Of a stretch of DNA of 44,183 nucleotides, positions 22,850 through 31,552 are shown one piece after another. Position 1 is the first letter of the stretch. Each line of letters opens with the position of its first letter. This DNA comes from a virus: positions 1 to 44,183 of IMG/VR virus record IMGVR_UViG_3300042517_000993. One strand, written 5' to 3'. The translations under genes and the position numbers were made by a program. The notes beneath the pieces were generated by a model, which was given only the letters and a program-made list of their open reading frames with translations, was not told the origin of the DNA and did no database searches.

Positions 22850-23752
22850 ATGGCTCTTACTCTTGCAGAGGCTAAAAAGCACGCCTCTAACCCCCAAGAA
22901 CTGGCGATCGTAACCGAACTCGCCGCCGGTCCTCTGCTTCAGAATCTGCCTTTCCGCGAAGTGCAAGGCAACGGTCTGTTCTGGAAGCGTGAGGAGTCCC
23001 TCGGCGACGTGGGCTTCCGTGCCTTCAACGATGGCTATGCCGAAAGCTATGCCACCGTCAAGCAGCAAAGCGAAGCGCTGAAGTTGTTCGGTGGTGACAT
23101 CAAGGTTGACCGTGCCATCGTCGACCTGGAAGGCCCCGAAGCTCGCGCTTACCAGATCCAAGCCAAGACCCGCGCAATGCGTCTGGCTTTCGAGGCTCTG
23201 TTCATCAATGGCGACTCCAACAGCACTGGCGCTGAGTTCGACGGTCTGGCAACCCGCCTGCCCGCTGGCGACTACGCTACCAACTCCCAGGTGATCCGCA
23301 ACGCTTCCAGCGCTGCTGCTCTGGATCTGGGCAAACTGGACGAAGTGATTGACGCCGTGGACGCCCAGGGTGGCACCAAGTACATCGTGTGCTCGAAGTC
23401 CGCTCGCCGCGCTCTGACCAAGGCCGCTCGTAACAGCAGCCAGATCGACATCATGCGTGATGAATTCGGCTATCAGCAGACCGTGTATGGTGGCCTGCCC
23501 GTGCTGGAAATTGACCGCGACCACCAGAACGTGGCAATCCTGGACAGCAACCCTGCTGATCAGTCCCTGTATGTCGTGTCCTTCGGCAACGATCTGCTGA
23601 CCGGCCTGCAGAACGGTGGCCCTCAGGTGCGTGATCTGGGTGAAGCAACCGACGCCCCCGTCCTGGTGACCCGCGTTGAGTGGTATTGCGGCCTGGCTCT
23701 GATCAACGGCCGTGCTGCTGCTCGTCTGACCAACGTGAATGCAACCGCCTGA
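22850..23752 (+). CDS. major capsid protein (HK97 fold family)
   Basis: The 300-residue coat protein belongs to a family I recognise by LAEAKKHASNPQELAIVTEL...LLQNLPFREVQGNGLFWKRE near the N-terminus, FGGDIKVDRAIVDLE near 80-95, and KTRAMRLAFEALFINGD followed by FDGLATRLPAG. It is short for an HK97-type coat and shows no delta-domain protease site, in keeping with a separate scaffold gene. Codons are strongly GC-biased and host-like. A Shine-Dalgarno sequence, a private leader and terminators on both sides indicate very high, independent expression. Confidence 0.92.
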   Translation: MALTLAEAKKHASNPQELAIVTELAAGPLLQNLPFREVQGNGLFWKREESLGDVGFRAFNDGYAESYATVKQQSEALKLFGGDIKVDRAIVDLEGPEARAYQIQAKTRAMRLAFEALFINGDSNSTGAEFDGLATRLPAGDYATNSQVIRNASSAAALDLGKLDEVIDAVDAQGGTKYIVCSKSARRALTKAARNSSQIDIMRDEFGYQQTVYGGLPVLEIDRDHQNVAILDSNPADQSLYVVSFGNDLLTGLQNGGPQVRDLGEATDAPVLVTRVEWYCGLALINGRAAARLTNVNATA

Positions 23753-23773
23753 ACCTAGGCGCTAGCTAAGATT

Positions 23774-23800
23774 AAGGGGTCCTAAAAAGGGCCCCTTTTT
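23774..23800 (+). terminator. rho-independent terminator after the capsid gene
   Basis: AAGGGGTCC (23774-23782) pairs with GGGCCCCTT (23789-23797), nine pairs with one G-T, and is followed by T residues. Confidence 0.9.
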
Positions 23801-23805
23801 CGTAT

Positions 23806-23834
23806 GGAAAACTAGTCAGACTAAGGATTGTCTG
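23806..23834 (+). promoter_or_regulatory. box and hairpin ending at the start codon of the 23834 gene
   Basis: The box GGAAAACTAG (23806-23815) is followed by CAGAC (23817-23821) pairing with GTCTG (23830-23834). The 8-base loop holds the only Shine-Dalgarno-like AAGGA, and the last paired base is the first base of the GTG start. Confidence 0.65.
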
Positions 23835-25033
23835 TGATTTTTTCGTCGTCCGATATTGAACGCTTAATCGGCGACGATCCGATTATCAAGGCAATTTGCG
23901 ATATCGAAATAGTCGACGCAAAGCCTGCCCTGAAGGCCGGTAGTGGTGTTGTTATTTATATTAAACGATATCCTGAGCTGTCCGAATTTGAAGCAAGGTG
24001 GGATATCTGGATTATTGACTATGACAACGAACCAGTTGATGTTGTTATCCGTCAACTGAGAAAATTACTGCCTCGATTTACACTTATTGAAGAAGGCGTA
24101 ATCATAAAAGCCAGCACAACAGAACTTAGATCTGAGCGAACCGAAACTGAGATAAAGATCGAGCCAGTTGCAGTTACAGAAGATCCTTATGAAGAGAAGT
24201 TCCAGGATCTCCTTCAATCCATAGAAGACAGGATGCTGCTCGTTGGTCCTGGCAGATCAGGACGTGACGGCAGAGATGGTAAAGATGGCATTAATGGTAA
24301 AGATGGCATAGACGGCAAAGATTTAGAAGTTACTGAAGTTGAACTTGGCGATCTCAACGATGTCTTTATTTCTGACGCAAATCGTGGCCAGTTCCTCATG
24401 TTTGATGGAGCTGGTTGGATTCCACGCTTTGTTCCTCAGGTATTCTCAGGTGGCGGTGGAGGTTCCAGTGAAGGCGGTGGAGGAGACGGCACAATGCCGG
24501 AACCACCAGATGATGGCAGATTCTATCTTCGACAAGTCAACAATGGCGCAGGCCAGTGGGTTGATTTACTGACTGCACTGAATGCATTGTATCTTGATGG
24601 TGGTGATTTTGACGGAAGAAGAGTTAAGACTTCTACTGGTAATTACGTTGTTACTGGATATAGTTCATCTCGTTATATCATCAAGACGCTTCCTGCGGAT
24701 AGAGGAACGTTTATTGCATCGGGCGAAAATGGTTCGTTCTTGTTTGATCGGATACTTAAAGCCGATAGCGTTGACTTAATCGTTGCCGGTTCACCTGCAA
24801 CAATATCAGCTTCTCGTATTGTAACGGCTGATGCAGCCAGCTTTACTGTAACAGGTCAATCAGGAGATGATATTATTGGTTATCGTATTCTTGGAGCAGT
24901 TGGCAATATTGACCTGACTGGCTCAGATGGTCAGATTCGTTACAACGAACCCGATGTTCAGTTTTATGGAGATTGGGCTGCTCAAAACTATGGTTACCTA
25001 AGTGAAGTCTACCCTGACGGATGGGCTGGGTAG
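23834..25033 (+). CDS. tail fibre with collagen-like segment
   Basis: This fibre has about 399 residues. I chose GTG 23834, since the AAGGA at 23823 suits it better than the TTG at 23828. Residues about 1-135 form a mixed alpha/beta head. Residues about 138-163 are nine Gly-X-Y triplets rich in Asp, Arg and Lys (GRDGRDGKDGINGKDG), a collagen-like triple-helix segment. Then come an NDVFISDANRGQFLMFDGAGW fibre motif, a Gly-rich linker (GGGGGSSEGGGGDG) and a beta-rich C-terminus. The architecture is a trimeric fibre. It opens the fibre block right after the capsid gene. Confidence 0.75.
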   Translation: MIFSSSDIERLIGDDPIIKAICDIEIVDAKPALKAGSGVVIYIKRYPELSEFEARWDIWIIDYDNEPVDVVIRQLRKLLPRFTLIEEGVIIKASTTELRSERTETEIKIEPVAVTEDPYEEKFQDLLQSIEDRMLLVGPGRSGRDGRDGKDGINGKDGIDGKDLEVTEVELGDLNDVFISDANRGQFLMFDGAGWIPRFVPQVFSGGGGGSSEGGGGDGTMPEPPDDGRFYLRQVNNGAGQWVDLLTALNALYLDGGDFDGRRVKTSTGNYVVTGYSSSRYIIKTLPADRGTFIASGENGSFLFDRILKADSVDLIVAGSPATISASRIVTADAASFTVTGQSGDDIIGYRILGAVGNIDLTGSDGQIRYNEPDVQFYGDWAAQNYGYLSEVYPDGWAG

Positions 25034-25057
25034 GTAACCTAGTTGGAATAACTGAGG
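25033..25057 (+). promoter_or_regulatory. box and hairpin before the 25061 gene
   Basis: The box GGTAACCTAG (25033-25042) overlaps a stem in which CCTAGTT (25038-25044) pairs with AACT-g-AGG (25050-25057) with one bulged G. The same box sequence recurs at 40998. Confidence 0.6.
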
Positions 25058-25060
25058 CGC

Positions 25061-25414
25061 ATGACAGCTCCAAATTTGTTGTCGCCAACAACAGTAACTG
25101 GTAAGACAGCAATTGCTGAGCTGACCACTTCCTTGGTTGCGATCATCGATAATCCATCGGCTAGCGGCAAGGTTTTTAAGATTAATACAATTAGGGCAGC
25201 TAATATCACGGGCAGTGCTGTTACTATCAGCGTTTGCCACCATAGAGGTCAGCATAATTATCTGCTGAAGGATGGAGCCCTTGATGGGGCAAAAACAATA
25301 ATTGTGACCGACAAGAACGAATATGTTTATCTTGAGGAGGGCGATCAGTTAATGGCCTCTTCGTCTTCTGGTTCCAGTGTTCATTTAACCATCAACTACG
25401 AGGAGATTAACTGA
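25061..25414 (+). CDS. small fibre-region structural protein
   Basis: This 117-residue all-beta protein (KVFKINTIRAANITGSAVTISVCHHRG...LEEGDQLMASSSSGSSVHLTINYEEIN) is of a type I associate with cyanophage virion proteins located among tail fibres. The EGDQL...ss.g..v.l.i.YeEI ending is characteristic of that group. Its stop overlaps the next start (TGATG), so both are probably made from one message. Its precise place in the virion is unknown. Confidence 0.6.
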   Translation: MTAPNLLSPTTVTGKTAIAELTTSLVAIIDNPSASGKVFKINTIRAANITGSAVTISVCHHRGQHNYLLKDGALDGAKTIIVTDKNEYVYLEEGDQLMASSSSGSSVHLTINYEEIN

Positions 25415-26334
25415 TGACTTGGTCTATTTCCCACACGATTACTTACAACACCAATGCAGATAATCACACTGCACTAACTTATTTGTTTGACACTTATTTA
25501 CCAAGCAAGGGTTGGACGACTGCCGCTCATCCAACAAACCCAGCCAGCTTTAGAAGAAAAGCCAAGTTCACTTGTCTTAATGTATTAACAAATACCAACT
25601 ATTCCATGTATCATTGGGTGGACTGGTCGAGCACGTCCCCCACCAGCTTGTATTGGTACGAAGATGCAACGTATACAACAACTCCTGGCGATTTGTGCAA
25701 TGACAGCACTAACAGTCAATCGTCCCAATATCCAATGACACTTGCTGGCGAGAACTGGAAGTTCTGCACTAGCACAGAGAATGCAAATACGGCATTAGTG
25801 CTCAAGGGTGGAAAGGTTGCTTTTTACTGGCCTGGAATTACGGAAGGTTTATTTTGGCCCGACCCGGCATGGGCTGCAGGCTCCACCGACAATAAGGGCA
25901 CCTGGATTTGTCCAGTGATGGGCTGGTATTACAATAGTTTTGGTGTGGCCAACTCTCCCGTTACCACTAATACAGGAACTATATATTACATGGTGCCATC
26001 AGTGGGAATGCACCCCAGTGCCAGTGCGTCTGGCCATAGACTTGGTGGCAATTATATTGGGACCAATTTTTCTTGGATGTATAGCCAAAATAGCACCAGT
26101 AGTTTTTATCCTGATTCCAGTAGTCATATTGGTTTCACGAATGGTGGACATACTGATGTAGGCGTTTGGCAGCCCGCCTCAATTTACAACAGTAGCGATT
26201 GCCGCCAACCGTTTGCATATAGCACAAACGGGGTTACATTGCAGATCGGGTCTAATTACTGGTATAAATCATTTACTGATTTAGGCAGGCAAGATGTAAT
26301 CTTTAATTTTGGCACAGTTGATCCTCTGGCGTAA
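25414..26334 (+). CDS. putative tail tip or fibre protein
   Basis: This 306-residue protein is rich in Trp, Tyr, Ser, Thr and Asn (YSMYHWVDWSSTSPTSLYWYEDATY) with almost no charged helices, the composition of an extracellular beta-structured receptor-contact protein. The opening TWSISHTITYNTNADNHTALTYLFDTYLPSKGWT is one I recall from cyanophage hypothetical proteins. It overlaps its neighbours by one base on both sides. No catalytic motif is visible. Confidence 0.55.
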   Translation: MTWSISHTITYNTNADNHTALTYLFDTYLPSKGWTTAAHPTNPASFRRKAKFTCLNVLTNTNYSMYHWVDWSSTSPTSLYWYEDATYTTTPGDLCNDSTNSQSSQYPMTLAGENWKFCTSTENANTALVLKGGKVAFYWPGITEGLFWPDPAWAAGSTDNKGTWICPVMGWYYNSFGVANSPVTTNTGTIYYMVPSVGMHPSASASGHRLGGNYIGTNFSWMYSQNSTSSFYPDSSSHIGFTNGGHTDVGVWQPASIYNSSDCRQPFAYSTNGVTLQIGSNYWYKSFTDLGRQDVIFNFGTVDPLA

Positions 26335-26558
26335 TGGCTACCCCTGTTACGGTTGATGGGATCTTCGAGGATACAAGCATCGTTCCAGGAATGATGCTTG
26401 TAAGTGCTGTTAGCATAAGGCCACAGTATAATACATTCCAGTCTCCTGGCACTGTCGGCGATTTTGTTGATGTTGCAGCAATAAGACCGTTTCAGGCTCC
26501 ACCTGGGACAGGAACAGTTAACCCCGACTGGCGTAGACCTGATAGAGAGATCGGTTGA
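26334..26558 (+). CDS. short hypothetical structural protein
   Basis: This 74-residue protein of low complexity (VDGIFEDTSIVPGMMLVSAVSIRPQYNTF...FQAPPGTGTVNPDWRRPDREIG) has a proline-rich tail. Its start overlaps the preceding stop (TAATG), so it belongs to the same translational unit. I recognise no family; a small adaptor between fibres is possible. Confidence 0.5.
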   Translation: MATPVTVDGIFEDTSIVPGMMLVSAVSIRPQYNTFQSPGTVGDFVDVAAIRPFQAPPGTGTVNPDWRRPDREIG

Positions 26559-26566
26559 TTTACCTA

Positions 26567-26587
26567 GGAATTCTAGTTCAGTACTGA
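26567..26587 (+). promoter_or_regulatory. box and palindrome before the 26609 gene
   Basis: The box GGAATTCTAG (26567-26576) is followed by the perfect palindrome TCAGTACTGA (26578-26587). ATG is 42 bases from the box start. Confidence 0.5.
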
Positions 26588-26608
26588 CTCTGCCGGACTG
26601 GAGCCGAT

Positions 26609-29242
26609 ATGCCGATCCCTAGCCCTCGTGTAAGGTTTCAGGTCGCACGAGGCGTTTACGCTAACTTATTAGCAGGGCTCGGGGAGTTTGAGGATGGCGA
26701 GCTTTGCTATGCCAGGGACCAAGACAGCTTATATATCAAGGAAGAGAATGAGTTAATTAAATTAAGCTCGGGCCTTGATAGCGAACTGGCAAATTACATC
26801 AGGGAGATCACAGGAGTAAATTACACCAACGAGCCCATGGGGCACGTTGACAAAAATGAAAGTGTAATCTCTTTCGATGCCGATAATCGTATATTTTCTA
26901 TTGCTCCTGTTGCTGCCAGCTTTACTGTATGGTGCGCTGGTTTTAAGGTAGTTTTCGTAGGGACTGAATCAGTTACACTTCCCGACGAGACTGGTTTATA
27001 TTATATTTTCTTTGATGAGAATGGTGACCTTGGATACCAAGATGGTTACTTTAACTGGGAACTGCAGGCGCCTACCGCTTATGTTTATTGGAATGCAGAA
27101 ACAGCTCAGGCTGCATATTTTGGCGATGAGAGGCATGGTATCACTCTAGATTGGCAGACGCATGAATATCTTCACAGAACAAGAGGTGCCGTTTTTGCTG
27201 ATGGCTTTGATATTGGTGGCTATACACTTTCTGGCGACGGTAGTCTTGATGCTGACGCGCAGTTCAGTCTGGATAATGGAAGCTTTTTCGATGAAGACTT
27301 ACAGGTTGATATAAGTCACTCAGAAACTCCTGCTCTTAATACCTGGCAGCAGCATATTACGAGCCCCTGCAGAGCGCCTGTACTTTACCGTTCTGGCGCT
27401 GGATATATACTTGATTCTCCGACTGATTTTCCGGTAAAGGCAGGTGTTTCGTATCCGTTGTACAATTCTGCAACTGGAGGTGCCTGGTCTACGGTCGAGG
27501 CTAGTGCAAACAAATATATTGTAGCATTTGTAATTGCTACAAACAATCTAAACTATCCCGTCATTAGCGTGATGGGACAATCTGTTTACAATAATATTGC
27601 GGACGCCAAGGCTGTATCATTTGCTTCTTTAAATTTAGAGAATTTTCCATCTCTAGAGTTTAGGACTCTTTATCGGTTAATACTCCAGACTGGCAATTAT
27701 GGTAACTCTATCGGCGCCAGATTAAGAGAAGTTCAAGATTTGAAATATGCGACGATTGGCTCCATCAGCCCTGTTGAACTTAGTTCCGAACAAATTCAAG
27801 ACTATGCCTCTCAGTTGTTTATAAATGGAATACATTCGGGCTTAAGTTTTTCTTATGACGATGATAACGATAGAATTAACGCCACAGCAGATGTCAGGTC
27901 TGTCAATAACCAGATTGGCGATGTTTCCCTGGATATGCTGGACGCTTCTGATGCGGCTTTAAGTTTCAGTGATATATCGCAAGGCTCCTGGACCGCTACT
28001 GGGACCAGCGATCTTCCTGCTATTGCTCAATTCTCTCAATCTGGCAATACTTTAACTTTTCATTCAAATCCGATTGATATTGCTGGTCAGTTGACTCAGG
28101 GTGACATCATATTACTAAATGCCGTTATAGCAACAGTAGAGAGTACTTCGTCTGTTCCCGCAGAGGACTACTGGACTTTAACGGCAAGCGGAGTAACTCT
28201 GCCCATCTATTCGGCAGGTGAGACCTTGCAGTTATTTATAAGAACAGACAACCTAATTGCTGATAAAGATGTTTGGACCTACAACTTGTCTAGACAGAAA
28301 TGGGAGCCAAAATCCGCGCTTCAGGCAGAAGACGTACCAGCACTAGTCACTCCTTTGTTTGCTCATGGTTATCATACCGGAATTACATTTGAGTACGACG
28401 AAGCGAATGCGCATATTGACGCGACTGTTTTAGCGCAAAACATAGAAAGTATCGACGATATTGGAGACGTTGACACTTCGACCACTACACCTTCTGACGG
28501 ACAAGTGCTTACATGGAATGCGATTACCTTAAGGTGGGAGCCGACTACGGTCAATATTGGCGTTACTAGCGTCGACATAATTGGTGGCACTGGACTAACA
28601 GCTTCTGGAGGTCCTATTACGAGCAATGGCTCTATTGCGATTGACTTAGACAATACTACTGTTAGCCCTGGTTCATACACGAATGCAGATATTACTGTTG
28701 ATGCTCAGGGACGTATTACGGCTGCATCGAGTGGCACTCAAGCGAGTACTGCTCTTGATGATCTAACTGATGTAGATACATCTACTATTCCGCCTGTTAA
28801 TGGACAAGCTCTTATTTGGAACCAGACTTCCTCCCAATGGGAGCCAGGAAATGTAGAGACTTCTGGCTCGATTAGCAGAAGTTCCGCTTCAGCAATTCTC
28901 GCTATTGCCGCTGGCGCAACAACCATATCTTCAATTTCACTCTCGAAAAGTTGCATAATATACAAAATTACAGTAGATAAGGCTTGTTGGCTGCGGCTTT
29001 ACAATTCTTTGGCTTCAGCCAATAGTGATAGCACAAGATTGCGCACAGAAGACCCCGAAGCGTCAGGTGGTGTAATATGTGAGATCATAGCAACAGGAGC
29101 TGATTCTTACGTACTAACGCCAACGCCAACAGCAATGAACGCAGAGTCGCCCGTATCATCGTATTATCAACTTAGAGTTACAAATGATGATTCAGTTTCA
29201 GATGTTCAAGTTACGATCGAATACTTAACCCTGGAATCCTAA
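26609..29242 (+). CDS. long tail fibre protein
   Basis: The N-terminus of this 877-residue protein (RVRFQVARGVYANLLAGLGEFEDGELCYARDQDSLYIKE) is the fibre attachment module found at the start of many phage tail fibres. The middle is beta-rich. Two imperfect copies of a unit of about 30 residues, IDDIGDVDTSTTTPSDGQVL and LDDLTDVDTSTIPPVNGQAL followed by W...WEP, lie near 625 and 715. The C-terminal 110 residues form another beta domain ending VQVTIEYL. It is probably a trimeric receptor-binding fibre. AT-rich codons contrast with the GC-rich fibre at 32547. Confidence 0.75.
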   Translation: MPIPSPRVRFQVARGVYANLLAGLGEFEDGELCYARDQDSLYIKEENELIKLSSGLDSELANYIREITGVNYTNEPMGHVDKNESVISFDADNRIFSIAPVAASFTVWCAGFKVVFVGTESVTLPDETGLYYIFFDENGDLGYQDGYFNWELQAPTAYVYWNAETAQAAYFGDERHGITLDWQTHEYLHRTRGAVFADGFDIGGYTLSGDGSLDADAQFSLDNGSFFDEDLQVDISHSETPALNTWQQHITSPCRAPVLYRSGAGYILDSPTDFPVKAGVSYPLYNSATGGAWSTVEASANKYIVAFVIATNNLNYPVISVMGQSVYNNIADAKAVSFASLNLENFPSLEFRTLYRLILQTGNYGNSIGARLREVQDLKYATIGSISPVELSSEQIQDYASQLFINGIHSGLSFSYDDDNDRINATADVRSVNNQIGDVSLDMLDASDAALSFSDISQGSWTATGTSDLPAIAQFSQSGNTLTFHSNPIDIAGQLTQGDIILLNAVIATVESTSSVPAEDYWTLTASGVTLPIYSAGETLQLFIRTDNLIADKDVWTYNLSRQKWEPKSALQAEDVPALVTPLFAHGYHTGITFEYDEANAHIDATVLAQNIESIDDIGDVDTSTTTPSDGQVLTWNAITLRWEPTTVNIGVTSVDIIGGTGLTASGGPITSNGSIAIDLDNTTVSPGSYTNADITVDAQGRITAASSGTQASTALDDLTDVDTSTIPPVNGQALIWNQTSSQWEPGNVETSGSISRSSASAILAIAAGATTISSISLSKSCIIYKITVDKACWLRLYNSLASANSDSTRLRTEDPEASGGVICEIIATGADSYVLTPTPTAMNAESPVSSYYQLRVTNDDSVSDVQVTIEYLTLES

Positions 29243-29262
29243 TTGTAGACGGGCCTTTGCTC

Positions 29263-29287
29263 GGTATCCTTAATAGAGGTGTCTAAG
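29263..29287 (+). promoter_or_regulatory. degenerate box before the 29290 gene
   Basis: GGTATCCTTA (29263-29272) deviates at one core base. CTTA (29269-29272) can pair with TAAG (29284-29287), two bases before the GTG start. Confidence 0.3.
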
Positions 29288-29289
29288 CT

Positions 29290-29613
29290 GTGCAGCCTGC
29301 TGTATACGATATTACGATATATCAGCGAGCCACGTTTAGGCGTCAGGTGAATTTGCCATTGTCATTAATCGGTCATACGGTTACAGCGCAAGTTTGGGAT
29401 GAAAAGCGGAGAAGCAAGATATTTGATTTTGACATTGAATGGATCAACAGAGGAAATGGAACCTTCTATTTAGTTGCTGATTTCGATAAGACAACTAGAA
29501 TGAAGAAAGATGGAGAATGGGACCTGATGGTTTCCTATCCAAATGGAGATCGTTTTTACTGGGTAGAAGGAAAAGCTATTTTTGATCCCGGCTACACTGA
29601 CCCGGATGATTGA
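29290..29613 (+). CDS. small fibre-block structural protein
   Basis: This 107-residue beta-rich protein (YDITIYQRATFRRQVNLPLSL...VTAQVWDEKRRSKIFDF) resembles short phage virion proteins that accompany collagen-like fibres and may form a small immunoglobulin-like or BppU-like N-terminal domain. Start is GTG. It ends 2 bases before the collagen-like gene at 29616, so the two are probably made together. Confidence 0.55.
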   Translation: MQPAVYDITIYQRATFRRQVNLPLSLIGHTVTAQVWDEKRRSKIFDFDIEWINRGNGTFYLVADFDKTTRMKKDGEWDLMVSYPNGDRFYWVEGKAIFDPGYTDPDD

Positions 29614-29615
29614 AT

Positions 29616-29861
29616 ATGGCTGACGACCCGATTGTCATATCAGATCCTATAACAACTGTAATTACAGTTGAAGTTCCTGGTCCAGAAGGACCGCCCGGCC
29701 CACAAGGCGAGCCTGGGCCAAGTGAACTTAAATTGTTAACAGACGTAGACTCGACAAATATCACAAACAAATCAATGTTGATATATGATGCCGCTTTAGA
29801 AAAATGGATAGCAAGTCCAGATACTACTGTTGATGAAGTTTTAAATGGTGGAAACTTCTAG
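29616..29861 (+). CDS. short collagen-like fibre protein
   Basis: This 81-residue protein begins MADDPIVISDPITTVITVEV, then has five Gly-X-Y triplets, GPEGPPGPQGEPGPS (about 22-36), and ends with a fibre-type motif (KLLTDVDSTNITNKSMLIYDAALEKW). ATG 29616 is preferred to the TTG two codons earlier. The triplets hold proline at Y positions, the classical substrate position for prolyl hydroxylation. This is the second collagen-like gene of the block. Confidence 0.65.
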   Translation: MADDPIVISDPITTVITVEVPGPEGPPGPQGEPGPSELKLLTDVDSTNITNKSMLIYDAALEKWIASPDTTVDEVLNGGNF

Positions 29862-29868
29862 AATCCAA

Positions 29869-29878
29869 GGAAAACTAA
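29869..29878 (+). promoter_or_regulatory. GGNANNCTAR box before the 29904 gene
   Basis: GGAAAACTAA lies 35 bases before ATG. GGAA can pair with TTCC at 29885-29888 only weakly. Confidence 0.45.
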
Positions 29879-29903
29879 TTCGGGTTCCCTTTATTTTACT
29901 CTG

Positions 29904-31484
29904 ATGGCCAATACCATCCGCATTAAACGCCGCGCTAGCGGCAATGCCGGCGCTCCTGCGAGCCTGAAAAACGCAGAATTAGCATATAATGAAGTAGATG
30001 ATGTACTTTATTATGGTCGTGGTGCGGATGGTAGTGGCGATGCATTAACGATCCCCGCCATTGGCGGCTTTGGTGCGTTCGTTGGTCTCGCCGGTAATCA
30101 AACAATCACCGGCACTAAAACTTTTACGGGCAGTCTAGCTCTAACTGCCGCAACGATTGATGGTTTTAGTACCACTGGCAACATTACAGTTGGTGGTAAT
30201 TTAATCGTCCAAGGCACCACTACTACAGTTTCTTCGACGACAATTGAAGTCGCCGATAAGAATCTCGAACTCGGCAAAGTAGATACTCCGACCGATTCTA
30301 CTGCCGATGGTGGTGGTATCACACTGAAAGGTACTTCGGACAAGACCTTCCAGTGGTATGATACTACAGACGCCTGGACTAGTTCGGAGCATATTGATCT
30401 TGACTCTGGCAAGTCTTACTACATTGACGGCAATTTAGTTTTAAGCGCCACTGGTTTGGGTTCTGGTGTTACCGACTCCAGTCTCACTAGCGTTGGCACT
30501 TTAACCGGTGGCACCTGGCAAGCAAATACTATTGGTACCGGCTATGGCGGTACTGGTTACGCTGGTGGCTATGCCAATGGCGAACTTCTGATTGGTAACA
30601 GCAGTGGCGGTCTGACCAAGTCAACCTTGTCTGGTGGCACTGGCATCCAAATCACTAACACCAGTGGCGGAATCGAGATCTCGTCTACCGGTGTTCAGTT
30701 TAGCGCTGGTGACGGCCTTGATCTTACTGATGCAATTCTGACTGTTACTCCAAAAGCAAATAGCGGTATTGTTATTGATTCTGGCGAAGTTTCGCTCGAT
30801 CTTGGCGCTAGCGCTATCACTGGCACTCTCGCCATTGGCGACGGTGGTACTGGTGCTACGAGTGCAGCAGATGCACGCACAAATCTTGGTCTTGTAATTG
30901 GTTCTGACGTTCAAGCGTATGACGCAAACATCGTTAGCGATGCCAGCTACGTCCATACCGACAACAACTTTACTACCACTCTCAAGAACAAGCTTGATGG
31001 TATTGAGGCTGGCGCCGAAGTCAATGTCCAGGCTGACTGGACCGAGTCCGACTCGAATAATGACGCCTACATTCTGAATAAGCCTACGCTTGGCACTGCT
31101 GCGGCTACGGATGCTACTGACTACGCAACCGCTGCTCAGGGTAGCCTGGCCGACAGTGCTCTGCAACCTGGCGATATTGGCGTCAGCGTTCAGGCTTACG
31201 ATGCCGAACTGGCAACACTGTCTGGCATGACTTCGGCCGCAGCAACTTCACTTGCTGCCCTGACTTCTGCCGAGATTGCCATACTGGATGGTGCAACTGT
31301 CACGACGGCAGAGCTTAACATTCTTGATGGCAACGCTTCCGCGACTGCAACAACCCTTACCGCAGCAGATAAGTTTATCGTAAACGATGGCGGAACGATG
31401 GTTCAGGTCGCTCTTAGTGACCTTGTGACCTTCTTCGAGAATGGTAGTGTTTCTGGATTCGATCTCGACGGCGGCGAGTTCTAG
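29904..31484 (+). CDS. tail fibre protein
   Basis: This 526-residue fibre begins MANTIRIKRRASGNAGAPASLKNAELAYNEVDDVLYYGRG, the common fibre N-terminal attachment module. A beta-repeat shaft follows (NQTITGTKTFTGSLALTAAT; GGTGYAGGYANGELLIG). Near residues 340-435 it contains YVHTDNNFTTTLKNKLDGIE...ILNKPTLGTAAATDATDYATAAQGSLADSALQ, a module repeated three times in the 32547 fibre. The two fibres therefore share exchangeable parts. The next gene begins with nearly the same attachment module. Confidence 0.75.
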   Translation: MANTIRIKRRASGNAGAPASLKNAELAYNEVDDVLYYGRGADGSGDALTIPAIGGFGAFVGLAGNQTITGTKTFTGSLALTAATIDGFSTTGNITVGGNLIVQGTTTTVSSTTIEVADKNLELGKVDTPTDSTADGGGITLKGTSDKTFQWYDTTDAWTSSEHIDLDSGKSYYIDGNLVLSATGLGSGVTDSSLTSVGTLTGGTWQANTIGTGYGGTGYAGGYANGELLIGNSSGGLTKSTLSGGTGIQITNTSGGIEISSTGVQFSAGDGLDLTDAILTVTPKANSGIVIDSGEVSLDLGASAITGTLAIGDGGTGATSAADARTNLGLVIGSDVQAYDANIVSDASYVHTDNNFTTTLKNKLDGIEAGAEVNVQADWTESDSNNDAYILNKPTLGTAAATDATDYATAAQGSLADSALQPGDIGVSVQAYDAELATLSGMTSAAATSLAALTSAEIAILDGATVTTAELNILDGNASATATTLTAADKFIVNDGGTMVQVALSDLVTFFENGSVSGFDLDGGEF

Positions 31485-31489
31485 TCATC

Positions 31490-31526
31490 GGAAAACTAGT
31501 GGGCCCCGTACATACGGGGCCTTTCC
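31490..31526 (+). terminator. box plus strong hairpin after the 29904 fibre gene
   Basis: GGCCCCGT (31502-31509) pairs perfectly with ACGGGGCC (31514-31521). The box GGAAAACTAG (31490-31499) flanks it so that GGAAA (31490-31494) pairs with TTTCC (31522-31526). It may act as a terminator, although the T-run is interrupted, or as the leader of the 31553 gene. Confidence 0.65.
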
Positions 31527-31552
31527 TTGCTATATAGCAAACAAGGAGCCAA

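Noticed and set aside
22835-23524. A 229-codon leftward frame opposite the capsid gene
   Set aside because: It is the mirror of strongly GC-biased capsid codons, lacks a start signal and shows no recognisable protein.
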